From positions 1 through 61,186 of the forward strand of contig JAQGHU010000028.1 of assembly GCA_028291515.1 (NCBI GenBank): a stretch of DNA of 61,186 nucleotides, in the 5' to 3' direction. Within the stretch, counting starts at the first letter, position 1. Each line of letters starts with the position of its first letter. Position numbers and translations under genes: made by a program. Below, in pieces: positions 26,036 to 35,432 of the stretch. The stretch comes from Schlesneria sp. (GTDB lineage Bacteria; Planctomycetota; Planctomycetia; Planctomycetales; Planctomycetaceae). The notes beneath the pieces are model-generated. The model was not told the DNA's origin, did not search any database, and saw only the letters and a program-made list of their open reading frames with translations.

Positions 26036-27472
26036 ATGCAAATACAACTTGCTCTCGTGGTCGGGCTGATGCTTTTATCCAATGTAATTCCTCACGTGTT
26101 GGTTGCTGACCTTCACGGGCAGGACAAAACTCCTGCAGTCTCGCTCGCTCTCATGGAAGCACGAGCCATCGCAAAAGAGGCCTATATCTACGGCTTTCCG
26201 CTCGTCGATAACTATCGCATCCAGTATTCGTACTTCGTGAATCGCGACGGGGCCGAGTTCAAAGCTCCGTGGAATCAACTGCACAACGAAGCGCGAGTGT
26301 ATACGCCGGCCGACAAAGCGATTCAGACGCCGAATTCCGACACGCCCTATTCGCAACTCGGAGCGGATCTGCGAGCCGAACCACTCGTCCTGACAGTGCC
26401 TGCCGTCGACCCTGCACGCTATTACTCATTGCAATTTATCGACCTCTACACCTTCAACTTTGCCTACGTTGGCAGCCGCGCCACAGGAAGTGAAGCCGGC
26501 CACTTTCTGCTCGCGGGGCCGAATTGGAAGGGTGACACACCGCCGGGAATTAAGTCAGTGATACGGTCAGAGACCGAGTTCGCGCTCGTGCTCTACCGCA
26601 CTCAACTCTTGAAGCCCGACGATATCGACAACGTCAAGAAAGTCCAGGCGGGATACAAAGTCCAGACGCTCTCCGGCTTCCTGGGCAAACCCGCACCTGC
26701 GGCTCCGCCAGCGGTCGAATTCCTGAAGCCGCTCACTCCCGAGCAGCAGCGCAACTCGCCCGAATTCTTCCGCATCCTGAACTTCGTGCTCCAGTTCTGT
26801 CCCATTCATCCCAGCGAGACAGAATTGCGAGCCAAATTTACTAAGCTCGGTATCGGGACGAAGGCCGAATTCGATCCGACCAAGCTCTCTCCTGAAATGG
26901 CGAAAGCGCTGGAAGAGGGGCTGTCGGACGCATGGCAGGAATTCGCCGAGTACAAGCAGACCGAACTGGATACCGGCAAAAAAACCAGTGCCGACGGATT
27001 CGGATCGCGCCAGTTCCTGAAGAACGACTACATGAGCCGCATGGCCTCAGCAGTGCTGGGGATCTATGGCAACTCGAAAGAAGAAGCGATCTACCCCGTC
27101 TACTTCGTCGATTCCGAAGGAGCCAAACTCGATGCCACCAAGCAGAATTACACCCTGCGTTTCCCGCCCGACCAACTGCCCCCCGTCAACGCCTTCTGGT
27201 CGCTGACAATGTATGAACTCCCGTCGAGTCTCCTCTCCGCCAACCCCATCAACCGCTACCTGATCAATTCGCCAATGCTACCAGACTTGGTGCGCGACCC
27301 CGACGGCGGCCTGACGCTCTACATCCAGCACGAAGCACCATCCAAAGGCCAGCAATCCAACTGGCTACCCGCTCCCAAAGGTCCGTTCTACGCGGTGATG
27401 CGCCTCTACTGGCCGAAGCCACCAGCGCTCGACGGAAAATGGAAAGCACCTGCACTACAGCGAGCCGACTAA
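26036..27472 (+). CDS. Secreted DUF1254/DUF1214 protein
   Basis: A 478-residue protein with a signal peptide (LALVVGLMLLSNVIPHVLVA). The DUF1254 part (about 45-180) contains AKEAYIYGFPLVDNYRI, TPNSDTPYSQLGADLR and PARYYSLQFIDLYTFNF. The DUF1214 part (about 350-465) contains NYTLRFPPDQLPPVNAFWSLTMY, IQHEAPSKGQQSNWLPAPKG and FYAVMRLYWPK. The function of the family is unknown. AAGGA is 10 bases before the start. A REP-like palindrome lies just after the stop. Confidence 0.85.
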   Translation: MQIQLALVVGLMLLSNVIPHVLVADLHGQDKTPAVSLALMEARAIAKEAYIYGFPLVDNYRIQYSYFVNRDGAEFKAPWNQLHNEARVYTPADKAIQTPNSDTPYSQLGADLRAEPLVLTVPAVDPARYYSLQFIDLYTFNFAYVGSRATGSEAGHFLLAGPNWKGDTPPGIKSVIRSETEFALVLYRTQLLKPDDIDNVKKVQAGYKVQTLSGFLGKPAPAAPPAVEFLKPLTPEQQRNSPEFFRILNFVLQFCPIHPSETELRAKFTKLGIGTKAEFDPTKLSPEMAKALEEGLSDAWQEFAEYKQTELDTGKKTSADGFGSRQFLKNDYMSRMASAVLGIYGNSKEEAIYPVYFVDSEGAKLDATKQNYTLRFPPDQLPPVNAFWSLTMYELPSSLLSANPINRYLINSPMLPDLVRDPDGGLTLYIQHEAPSKGQQSNWLPAPKGPFYAVMRLYWPKPPALDGKWKAPALQRAD

Positions 27473-27517
27473 TCATCAGTCCCGCCAGGGACGACCGAAA
27501 ATAGCTCCCCACTTCGG

Positions 27518-27622
27518 TAGACGGCACACTCCGTGTGCCGAAGACTTTGCGGTGGATGTCGTGTGATCTGTTCCAGTCATCAGCATGCACGACGCGCGGC
27601 ACACGGAGTGTGCCGTTTACTA
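27518..27622. repeat. REP-like palindromic element, copy 1
   Basis: The left arm at 27518-27541 contains CGGCACACTCCGTGTGCCG, itself a palindrome. The right arm at 27597-27622 contains its reverse complement flanked by TTTACTA. The arms are about 55 bases apart. The same arms recur at 29698-29751 in a compact form, so this is a repeated element in this genome. Confidence 0.7.
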
Positions 27623-27716
27623 TCAATTCTTCCAGTCCCTATCGGGACTAATGCGCCAACATGTGTGTCAACAGCCACAACCGATCATGCGATACACACT
27701 TCACGACCGCGCCAGC

Positions 27717-27962
27717 TTACGTCTTCGGCGGTTTCCGGCGCATTGGGGGGCTGAGCTTGTTCTGCGCGACCCAGACCTGAAGATAAGGGATTTCCGCTGT
27801 TCCCAGGCCGACCGACCGTGCCAGCGCATTCCAGTCGGTGTGCAGGCAATGCTTGCCTTCCCGCATGCTCCACTGCTGCTTCAGCTTCGACGCGTATCGC
27901 TGAATCTTGAACTCGGCAGCACTCTGCCGCTGCATTTCTGATTTCTGCTTGTCGATGGCCAT
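27717..27962 (-). CDS. Small hypothetical protein
   Basis: An 81-residue basic protein with no recognised domain. GGAG lies 6 bases before the ATG at 27962. The sequence starts MAIDKQKSEMQRQSAAEF and has a plausible folded part around WNALARSVGLGTAEIPYLQ, with aromatic and helical content like a small DNA-binding or helical protein. It lies between a DUF1254 gene and an oxidoreductase gene and is probably monocistronic. I would not assign a function. Confidence 0.5.
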   Translation of the reverse strand: MAIDKQKSEMQRQSAAEFKIQRYASKLKQQWSMREGKHCLHTDWNALARSVGLGTAEIPYLQVWVAQNKLSPPMRRKPPKT

Positions 27963-28141
27963 GAGCTACTCCGTTAATTCACTGAGTTGCGACGGTGATG
28001 AAAGATGTATTTCTGAGCGGGGCGGCGTAAGCCCCCTGGCCTCTTCGAGCGTGAGCACTATTTGCGAAATTGGTGAGGCAAATCGCACTGGATCATTGAT
28101 GTGAGCCTCTCCCTCCCAAAGACTACCGTCTCCCTTCGATT

Positions 28142-29473
28142 CTATCCAACAGGTCTTGCCCAGTGATCGCGATATTCGCGGGTCAACAAGGCTGCCGCCT
28201 GCACGTCGTCGGCAACGTGTTCCTTGGCAGGATCGAAATTCAGGACTCGGCCGCAGCGAGTGGCGATGTTGGCCAGGTGGCACAGGGCTGTCGACAGGTG
28301 GTTGATCTCGATGTCCGCGTTCGGCTTGGCCCCGCTCCGAATGCATTCCAGGAAGTTCTGGTGATGAGCCGCCAGGTCCGGACCGCCGCCGGTCGATTCC
28401 TCGATCAGCTTGTTTCGCGGACCGAAGATCTGATACTTGCCGGTCTTGCCGAGGATCAACATTCCGTCGGTCCCGTAATAAGCATCGCCGTTTTCGAACC
28501 CTTCTTGAACATAAGGCGACCAGATCCGCTGTTCGAAGATTAGTTGCTTCGGCTTGCCCGACTTCGTTGCAGCCGAGTACTCGAAGGCGACGTACTGCGT
28601 ATCGGCATGCTGTTGATCGTCGTCGAAATAACTCTTGCCGCCGAGCGCCATAATTCGGTTGGGATGCGTTTCGACCCCCAAGCCCCAACGAGCGATATCG
28701 ATATCGTGAACGCCATCATTGCCGATGTCACCGCAACCAAAGTCGTACCACCACCGCCAGATGCCAGGCAGGAAGTTCGATTGATAAGGTCGATACGCGA
28801 CCGGACCCAGCCACAAATCATAGTCCAAGGTCTTCGGCGGCTCGGACGGCTGGTGCTTGCCGATGGATCCACGACGCTGGCTATTCCAGGCCTTCGCGAC
28901 CAGCACTTCGCCGATCACGCCCGACTTCAGCTTGTCCATCGCCTTGATGATATGAGCCGTACTGCGGCTCTGCGTCCCGACCTGCATCACGACCTTGTTG
29001 CGACGAGCGGCCTCGATCATCAGCCGTCCCTCTCGCAAATTGTGCGAGCAGGGTTTTTCCACGTAAACATGCTTGCCAGCGTTGGCAGCCAGAATCGCAG
29101 CGGGGGCGTGCCAATGATCAGGCGTTGCGATCCAGACTGCCTTGATGGTCGGATCGTCCAAGACCTGACGCATGTCCTTCACGATCTTGGGAGCAGTCCC
29201 CGACCCCTTCGTGACCGCCTCCGCTGCTTTCGCCGCTCGTTGTTCATCGACATCGCAAACATACGCGACTCGAACGGCCGGGTTGGTCGACAGCAGATTC
29301 GTATGGGCTGTCCCCATCCCGCCCGGTCCAATCACCGCGACCGGCATTCGGTCGGCATCCCCTTTCGGCTTGTCCTCTGCGTCCGAGTGAGATGCGAACA
29401 ACCACGCGGCGGTTGCGGTGGCGGCCATCGTCGTGGCAGATTGCTCGATGAATTCACGGCGCGTATTCGTCAT
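28142..29473 (-). CDS. Gfo/Idh/MocA-family oxidoreductase, Tat-exported
   Basis: A 443-residue NAD(P)-dependent sugar-dehydrogenase-type protein. The start at 29473 has AGGAG 7 bases upstream and is followed by a twin-arginine signal (TRREFIEQSATTMAATATAA). The Rossmann part has VAVIGPGGMGTAHTN, VAYVCDVDEQRA and the family motif KHVYVEKPCSHN, with the key Lys-Pro. The C-terminal domain contains DFGCGDIGNDGVHDIDIARWG. The type is very abundant in Planctomycetota. It acts in the periplasm; its substrate is unknown. Confidence 0.88.
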   Translation of the reverse strand: MTNTRREFIEQSATTMAATATAAWLFASHSDAEDKPKGDADRMPVAVIGPGGMGTAHTNLLSTNPAVRVAYVCDVDEQRAAKAAEAVTKGSGTAPKIVKDMRQVLDDPTIKAVWIATPDHWHAPAAILAANAGKHVYVEKPCSHNLREGRLMIEAARRNKVVMQVGTQSRSTAHIIKAMDKLKSGVIGEVLVAKAWNSQRRGSIGKHQPSEPPKTLDYDLWLGPVAYRPYQSNFLPGIWRWWYDFGCGDIGNDGVHDIDIARWGLGVETHPNRIMALGGKSYFDDDQQHADTQYVAFEYSAATKSGKPKQLIFEQRIWSPYVQEGFENGDAYYGTDGMLILGKTGKYQIFGPRNKLIEESTGGGPDLAAHHQNFLECIRSGAKPNADIEINHLSTALCHLANIATRCGRVLNFDPAKEHVADDVQAAALLTREYRDHWARPVG

Positions 29474-29658
29474 GAAGCGACTCCTGAGCGAGATCACGGG
29501 ATCGATCCTGATGCCAGTGGCCATCGTAGTCTTGGTGATTCCTGCCAGCAATGAGCGGGTCCATTCCGCGGATCAGGAAATGATGTGGCACAACAACGGT
29601 CGTTCGACGCTACAATAGCTCGGTCAATAACACGTCTCCGGATGCTGGGTGTGCTCTC

Positions 29659-30636
29659 ATGAAATTTGTAGACATTCAAAGTGAGCGGTTCCACAAAGTA
29701 GACAGCACACTCCGTGTGCTGAGTTCGGCACACGGAGTGTGCCGTCTACTATGCCTTTTCTTCCTCTTCGTCGCCCCGAGCAGCGCACGCGCCCAAGAAT
29801 TCAAACTCCCCTTCACCGATCCTTCGAAGATGTTCGAGCAGGCGTTCGGTGAGGACACCGAAGCCGAACGCAAAGCTCTCGAAAAGATCGAAGTCTCATT
29901 TGCCGATGAGCAACAACTCGGCAAACAGATTCTGCAGTCGGGCCTGGCATCGTTGAAGGAAGCGGGGATCTCGGTCGAGTCGAAAGGTCGCGATGTCGAA
30001 TATCTGGAAAGTCTCGTGGCAACACTGCAGCCTTACATGCGGAACAAGGATCGCTACAAGTCGATCAAGGTGATGGTCGCTCGATCGTCGAAGATCGACG
30101 CTCGTTCGTGCCCCGGCGGGACATTGATCTTTTTCGAAGGTCTGCTCGACAACGCCGGCAGCGAAGCGGCACTGGCGGTCATCGTCGGGCATGAACTGTC
30201 ACATTTGGATCGCGGACACCAACTGTTGCCGATCAAGCGAGTGAAGATGATGGAGAAGACATTTTCGTCACCTCAGAACATGTCGCAATTCATGCAGTTC
30301 GGCCCGAACATGACCAAGATGTGGGCGCGGCCGTTTCGTCCCGAAGACGAACGTGACGCCGATCGCGACGGCGCAGCGTGGGCCTATGCCGCCGGCTATG
30401 ACCCGCGTGAGATGGCCAAGCTGTTCCCCAAGAAGGGAGCGAAAGCCCCAAACGCCGAAGGGATGCCCTGGGCCACGTTCTTTCGATCACACCCCTACAA
30501 CCACGAACGCCAGCAGGCGGTCATGAAGCAGTACACTCAATTGCAGAAGGAAACCCCACAGACGGACCTCTTTATCGGTCAGGATAATCTCAAGAACCGG
30601 TTCACCAGAAAGCAGACCGAAGAGGCCATGAAGTAG
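29659..30636 (+). CDS. M48-family zinc metallopeptidase, exported
   Basis: A protein of up to 325 residues with the HELSH zinc motif (H178, E179, H182) in VIVGHELSHLDRGH and a third ligand probably in EDERDADRDGAAW. It resembles BepA/YfgC-type periplasmic proteases. The signal segment is LLCLFFLFVAPSSARA (30-45). The first 30 codons before it are encoded by a REP-like palindrome (29698-29751), so the true start is uncertain: ATG 29659 gives an odd N-terminus, and a GTG at about 29738 is possible but lacks a clear ribosome-binding site. It is followed by a PQQ-propeller gene on the same strand. Confidence 0.82.
   Translation: MKFVDIQSERFHKVDSTLRVLSSAHGVCRLLCLFFLFVAPSSARAQEFKLPFTDPSKMFEQAFGEDTEAERKALEKIEVSFADEQQLGKQILQSGLASLKEAGISVESKGRDVEYLESLVATLQPYMRNKDRYKSIKVMVARSSKIDARSCPGGTLIFFEGLLDNAGSEAALAVIVGHELSHLDRGHQLLPIKRVKMMEKTFSSPQNMSQFMQFGPNMTKMWARPFRPEDERDADRDGAAWAYAAGYDPREMAKLFPKKGAKAPNAEGMPWATFFRSHPYNHERQQAVMKQYTQLQKETPQTDLFIGQDNLKNRFTRKQTEEAMK
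29698..29751. repeat. REP-like palindromic element, copy 2, inside a gene start
   Basis: GTAGACAGCACACTCCGTG and its inverted partner, which ends GTGCCGTCTAC, enclose a 6-base centre (GTTCGG region). It is the same element as at 27518-27622 but without the long spacer. It sits in frame at the beginning of the M48 peptidase gene, where it encodes the residues just before the hydrophobic signal core. Confidence 0.75.
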
Positions 30637-30785
30637 CCTGCTGACTGCTAGTGAAGAACAGGGACTGCTAAAAAACATTGTTGAGAGCCCGAAGCCGGGT
30701 TCGTTGCCCTTCTCCCTGCGGACCGACTACAGTATCTGCATCAACGTTGGTCGATCTCTTCGGGATGAGCACTACGAGGTCCGGA

Positions 30786-32060
30786 ATGCGAATACTTATT
30801 GCGGCATTGTTTTTTTGCGTCTGCTCGGTGACTTTCGCCGATGACAATTGGAATCAATTTCGCGGCCCGCGCGGTGACGGTACATCGACCGAAAAGGGGC
30901 TGCCAGTCACCTTCGCCGAAGGTTCTCCTGCGATTGTCTGGAAGACACCTGTTCCTGGTCGTGCCTGGTCGTCCCCGGTCATCTGGGGCAAGCAGATCTG
31001 GGTCACGAATTCGCCTGAAATTCAGAACGTCACCAAAGAGAAACCGAAGCTGGATAAGCCACTCGAATTTTCTGCGGTCTGCCTGGACCTCGACAGTGGC
31101 AAGGTGATCAAAGATATCAAGCTATTCGAGGTCGATAGTCCTCAGTTCACGCACTCCAGCAACAGCTATGGTTCGCCGACGCCGTTCATCGAAGAGGGAC
31201 GCGTCTACATTCACTTTGGTGCATATGGAACTGTCTGCTTGAACACGGAAACAGGGGCCAGGATCTGGGAGCGAACAGACCTTCACTGTGACCATTTCCG
31301 CGGCCCAGGTTCGTCGCCAGCCATCTATGGGGACATCCTTTATCTCACTTTTGATGGCTACGATCAGCAGTACATCATCGCGTTGAATAAGTTCACCGGC
31401 GAAACGATCTGGAAGAAGGATCGTAACATCGACTTTGGGACGACAGACGGCGACGCCAAGAAGGCCTATTCGACGCCGACGCTAATAGAGTCGGAAGGCC
31501 GAAAACTCCTGATCAGTCCATTTGCGTCCGCCACGATTGCCTATGATCCATTGAACGGCACTCCGATCTGGACAGTCCGACACGGGGGAATGAATGCCGC
31601 AGGACGACCGCTGTATGGCAATGGCTTGGTCTACATCAATTCTGCTGACGGTCCCAATCCTCTGATCGCCGTTCCGCCGACAGGTGAAGGAGACATCACG
31701 AAAGAGATCGCCTGGAGAACGACCAAGGCGGTCCCTAAGAGGTCGTCGCAACTGCTCATCGGTGATCTATTGTTCATGATGAATGACGGTGGCGTGGCCT
31801 CGTGCCTGGACGCAAAAACCAGCAAGGAAATCTGGACTACTCGACTGCCCGGCGAATATTGGGCGTCACCCCTATACGCTGACGGCCTGATTTATTGCTT
31901 CTCGCAACAAGGTCATGTGCCGGTCTTCAAGGCGAGTCGTGAATTCGAATTGGTGGCCGACAACAAGCTGGACGAGGGCTTCGTCGCTTCGCCCGCTGTG
32001 GCTGGGAAGTCGTTGATCCTGCGGTCGAAGGGACATCTCTATCGGATTGAGAATCGGTAG
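30786..32060 (+). CDS. Exported PQQ-like beta-propeller protein
   Basis: A 424-residue protein with signal peptide (MRILIAALFFCVCSVTFA) and a PQQ-like seven- or eight-bladed propeller. Blade motifs recur: DLDSGKVIKDIKLF, NTETGARIWERTD, NKFTGETIWKKDR, DPLNGTPIWTVRH and DAKTSKEIWTTRLPGEYWASP. The N-terminus after the signal, NWNQFRGPRGDGTS, is the typical planctomycete form. The start is ATG 30786 with GAGGT upstream; the open frame begins earlier at 30678 without signal-like sequence. It probably acts in the periplasm as a scaffold or dehydrogenase-like protein. The function is unknown. Confidence 0.85.
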   Translation: MRILIAALFFCVCSVTFADDNWNQFRGPRGDGTSTEKGLPVTFAEGSPAIVWKTPVPGRAWSSPVIWGKQIWVTNSPEIQNVTKEKPKLDKPLEFSAVCLDLDSGKVIKDIKLFEVDSPQFTHSSNSYGSPTPFIEEGRVYIHFGAYGTVCLNTETGARIWERTDLHCDHFRGPGSSPAIYGDILYLTFDGYDQQYIIALNKFTGETIWKKDRNIDFGTTDGDAKKAYSTPTLIESEGRKLLISPFASATIAYDPLNGTPIWTVRHGGMNAAGRPLYGNGLVYINSADGPNPLIAVPPTGEGDITKEIAWRTTKAVPKRSSQLLIGDLLFMMNDGGVASCLDAKTSKEIWTTRLPGEYWASPLYADGLIYCFSQQGHVPVFKASREFELVADNKLDEGFVASPAVAGKSLILRSKGHLYRIENR

Positions 32061-32070
32061 AGGTCGATCG

Positions 32071-33567
32071 CTACCACCGTCGAAAGATGTCTGCGACAGG
32101 CGTGAATGCGAACTCGTTGTCCAATGGAAACATCGGGCGCTGGCACTTGGTGTGTCCCAGCCCCTTGACGTTCGCGCTGGTTGATCCCGGCGCATCGACA
32201 TTGATCTGTTTCGCACACCAGTCTGTAAACATGTGGTGTTCACAGTGGGGTGACTTCACGATCACCATTTGGAAGCGCCGAGGATCCTGGCCGTGAGCAT
32301 AAAACCACGATCGATCGAATAGGCTGACCGGTCGAGTCCCCACGATCAACGTGATGTTGTCTGCCTCGAGAACGGCAGTGTTTCCCGAGTCCCAGGGCCA
32401 ACCAAACGATTCACTGTTGAATTTGCCATCGGACAGCATCCGGACCTTTGCGCTGATCGGCAATGGCTGAAATCGTTGAGGATCGACAGCCCCTCCAATC
32501 GTCGTCTGGATCGTGACACCAATCCCCGCGTCAAACGCTTGAGCGACAGCAGTCGGATCGACGATCGGAGCCAGCACGCGACCCCGGTAGCCTTGGCGGA
32601 TCACCTCGCGAATAATCGCATTGCTATCCCCCGACGCACCCGAACTCGTGGCGTCCGCAGCGTCCATCATGACCACGGTTCCCGTCGAGGTTTCTGCCGC
32701 TTGACGTACACTGTCGACCAAGCTGGTCAGCGGCACTCGCATCTTGTCGTGATGCTTCCAGAAGATGTTGGCCAGTTCGATCGCCTTCGTGCTGGCCGCC
32801 GCATCGTCTGCATCCATCACCACAAAACTGTTGGTGCGCAGTTCGGGAACATCCGTAAACGGATTGCCCCACATGACCGCTGCCGACAGGCCGCCGGCGT
32901 TGGATTCCACCTGCTGAGCCAATTGAATGCACTCGCGGATCGAACCTGATTCTGTAATCAACTCATCGCCGCGGACCAAGGCAGGGATCTTCACGCGCGC
33001 TGTAACTGGGCGATAATTCTCGGTCAGTATCTTCATCATCGCTCGCGCCGAACGAACACCCGTTTCGAAGAAGTCGACGTGCGGATAGGTGTGATAGGCC
33101 ACGACGACATCGCTATGAGTCAGCATTCGATCCGTCAGCACGCCATGCAGATCGAGCGAGACGACGAACGGAATCTTTTCACCGAGAACTCGCCGCGCCT
33201 CCTGCAACAGGTAGCCTTCCGGGTCGTCTTCGCCCACCGCCTGCATCGCCCCGTGCAAAGAAAAATAAGCCGCATCGACCGGCCCGGCACTCGATAGGCA
33301 CTCGATGAAGTCGCGGCTCAGTTTCTGAAAGTCCGCCGCTCGCAGGATGCCCCCCGAGGTGTTCGCGCTGGCACCAAACGTGGGCATCACTTCCACGCGA
33401 GGATCGTTGTCAAACACGCTGATCGCACCGCCGACTTCCTCTCGCACGCTGCGGTGATGATCGAGCAACTGCTGTCCACGAACCACGCGAAAATCGGCGA
33501 AACTGCTGGTCGCAGGACTGAACGAGGAGACTTCTTGTTTACATTCTGCGATCGCAATTCGAAACAT
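32071..33567 (-). CDS. M81-family metallopeptidase (MlrC-like)
   Basis: A 498-residue protein of the MlrC/M81 family. The N-terminal M81 domain includes AIAECKQEVSSFSP, YFSLHGAMQAVGEDDPEGY, SLDLHGVLTDRML and YHTYPHVDFFETG, with the metal-binding His and Asp residues. The C-terminal MlrC domain is at about 300-490. The best-known member is the microcystin-linearising enzyme of sphingomonads, but most members have unknown substrates. GGGGAGAT precedes the ATG. It converges on the PQQ-propeller gene 10 bases away. Confidence 0.85.
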   Translation of the reverse strand: MFRIAIAECKQEVSSFSPATSSFADFRVVRGQQLLDHHRSVREEVGGAISVFDNDPRVEVMPTFGASANTSGGILRAADFQKLSRDFIECLSSAGPVDAAYFSLHGAMQAVGEDDPEGYLLQEARRVLGEKIPFVVSLDLHGVLTDRMLTHSDVVVAYHTYPHVDFFETGVRSARAMMKILTENYRPVTARVKIPALVRGDELITESGSIRECIQLAQQVESNAGGLSAAVMWGNPFTDVPELRTNSFVVMDADDAAASTKAIELANIFWKHHDKMRVPLTSLVDSVRQAAETSTGTVVMMDAADATSSGASGDSNAIIREVIRQGYRGRVLAPIVDPTAVAQAFDAGIGVTIQTTIGGAVDPQRFQPLPISAKVRMLSDGKFNSESFGWPWDSGNTAVLEADNITLIVGTRPVSLFDRSWFYAHGQDPRRFQMVIVKSPHCEHHMFTDWCAKQINVDAPGSTSANVKGLGHTKCQRPMFPLDNEFAFTPVADIFRRW

Positions 33568-33669
33568 TCATATCTCCCCAATGTGCGCTGCATTCCAATT
33601 CGGCGGGACGGTCATTGTGGCCGGAGTACCCCGCCTAGAGCCAGTCAACGGACCTCGGGATACCGAAGC

Positions 33670-34749
33670 TCACACAGTCCCGAGAACGGTCTCAACGGGG
33701 TCTCTTCGGATTTCGATGACGCGAGCGAGATTGAATCGAGCGTCTTCAAATCCTGGGGCCAGGCGAAGTGCTCGTTGAAACGCCACGACCGATTCATCGA
33801 CCTGATTCAGTTCAAATAGGATGCTGCCCAGATTGTTCCACGCCTCGACATAGCCATGATCAATTTGGACGGCACGGCGAAATTCAACTGCGGCCGCTTC
33901 CTCCAGACCCAGTTGAAAGAGGACGTTTCCTAGATTGTACCGAATGACAGGATCGTCCGATTGCTTCGCCAACGCCAATTGATAGGTGTCGGCGGCCTGC
34001 TGAAGTTGGCCAGACGATTCAAGAAGAACGGCATCGTCAAACAATTCATCAGTCGTTCGAGCCACCGCGATGTAGGTGAGATGTCCATCATCATCTGGTT
34101 CGTCGGCGAAATCCAACTGAAGCTGCCCGGATGTTTCAGCGAGCAACCCGTTCTCGAGACGATGCAGCAATCGCGAGGTCGATTCGATCACGCTAATCCG
34201 CGACAGCGGCGAGGCGTCTGGAAACAAACGTTGGAGTTGGTCGAGTCCCTTGCGAATCTCAGTCGGTGGCAGACCCGCATCGATCAATTCGCTCAGCGTT
34301 CGTGCGGCCGCCACTTGCTGGAAGTCGAACAGCGCGACTCCGCTCACTACCTCTGATGGTTCGATCAAGCCCCGCTTCAGCCATTTGCGAACACGTTCGC
34401 CGGGTAACCCCAGGATCCTTGCCATCTCGATGACCGTATGCCGCCGTCGGATCCGATTGTCGTAAGCGACAAGACTCAGTTGCTTGAGAAAGTGTTCTTC
34501 TAACAGGATCTCAAGTTGGCAGCCGTTTGTTTTCAGGCGATCGGACTCTTCGAGAATCGATGTCGGTCTGGCATCGGACCCCAGTGGCAGCTCGCCCTGA
34601 CCGACAATGAGAAATCGCGTTCGAGGTGAAAGTGTGCGAACGAGTCGACCGCCAGATTGACGGATTGCGTTGGCAACCTCCAGCCGCGACATCGAAGCGA
34701 ACCGCCCCGTCACTGCGATGTCGGTCCCATCAAACAGGTTGCCGGTCAC
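33670..34749 (-). CDS. BRCT, MerR-like HTH and TPR fusion protein
   Basis: A 359-residue protein with three parts. Residues 1-85 look like a BRCT domain (FDGTDIAVTGRFASMSRLEVANAIRQSGG, LSPRTRFLIVGQGELPLG), as in DNA ligase. Residues 95-170 are a MerR-like HTH (VIEMARILGLPGERVRKWLKRGLIEPSE). Residues 235-345 hold TPR repeats (ELFDDAVLLESSGQLQQAADTYQLAL, YNLGNVLFQLGLEEAAAVEFRRAV, AWNNLGSILFELNQVDESVVAFQRAL). The start is a GTG at 34749, needed to complete the BRCT strand. DNA binding with a protein scaffold is implied; the partner is unknown. Confidence 0.75.
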   Translation of the reverse strand: MTGNLFDGTDIAVTGRFASMSRLEVANAIRQSGGRLVRTLSPRTRFLIVGQGELPLGSDARPTSILEESDRLKTNGCQLEILLEEHFLKQLSLVAYDNRIRRRHTVIEMARILGLPGERVRKWLKRGLIEPSEVVSGVALFDFQQVAAARTLSELIDAGLPPTEIRKGLDQLQRLFPDASPLSRISVIESTSRLLHRLENGLLAETSGQLQLDFADEPDDDGHLTYIAVARTTDELFDDAVLLESSGQLQQAADTYQLALAKQSDDPVIRYNLGNVLFQLGLEEAAAVEFRRAVQIDHGYVEAWNNLGSILFELNQVDESVVAFQRALRLAPGFEDARFNLARVIEIRRDPVETVLGTV

Positions 34750-34800
34750 GGATTGGCACTCAGAAGGTTTAACGACAGCGATCTGCGGCCGGTTCCCAAA

Positions 34801-35190
34801 TTATCCAAGTTGAGCAGACGAACTGGCATCGCGCTTGGTCACACTGGAGGCGAGTTTAAGGCCATGCTGTGTCTGCTGACCTTGTGCCGCTTGAGTCAGT
34901 GCCTGGCCCAATCGCATCAGACAAAGCCCCAGTTCATGGAGGTCGGTGGCGTTGCCTGTGACGGGAACTTGTTTCAGCCGCAAAGTGAGTTCCAAGCGGA
35001 GCTCGTCATCATCATTGAATTCGGCCAGAGCGGGCTCGACCTCCCACTGGCAAGTTGTCTCGCGGTTGGAGATGGCGATGATCTGGTTCAGCTTACCGTC
35101 GACAAACGCTTCGAGATCAGTGCAACGGTCCTCCAGAATCTGCGTTCTGGAGTCGACGTTGGTGGCAAGCTTCCACGAATCGTAGTTCAT
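34801..35190 (-). CDS. Hypothetical protein
   Basis: A 129-residue open frame immediately upstream of the BRCT/HTH/TPR gene and on the same strand. Composition is protein-like, with a charged middle (ALAEFNDDDELRLELTLRLKQVP) and a helical segment (LHELGLCLMRLGQALTQAAQ). There is no clear ribosome-binding site at the ATG. I do not recognise a family. It may be co-transcribed with the following gene. Confidence 0.4.
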   Translation of the reverse strand: MNYDSWKLATNVDSRTQILEDRCTDLEAFVDGKLNQIIAISNRETTCQWEVEPALAEFNDDDELRLELTLRLKQVPVTGNATDLHELGLCLMRLGQALTQAAQGQQTQHGLKLASSVTKRDASSSAQLG

Positions 35191-35432
35191 GATGGATTGA
35201 CCATGAGTGGTGCCCGATCAAAGGCTCCGCCTGCTCATGCAATCCTTTACCTCATCTATTACACAGATCGCTCTGAACCGTTGCAAGATGCGATTGCTGC
35301 AAAATCTTGTTAGAGATTTACACTTTCGGCCGACTCGATCACAGGTCATAAATGGATTTGAAACGCCGCTTGCATTCGGAATTCACGTTACGAACTGCAG
35401 TCGGTCGAGTTCTCGGCTCGGGGATAAATCAG

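Noticed and set aside
28544..29554. 336-residue plus-strand open frame opposite the Gfo/Idh/MocA gene
   Set aside because: The minus-strand frame has a Tat signal, Rossmann motif and catalytic Lys. The plus-strand frame has none of these.
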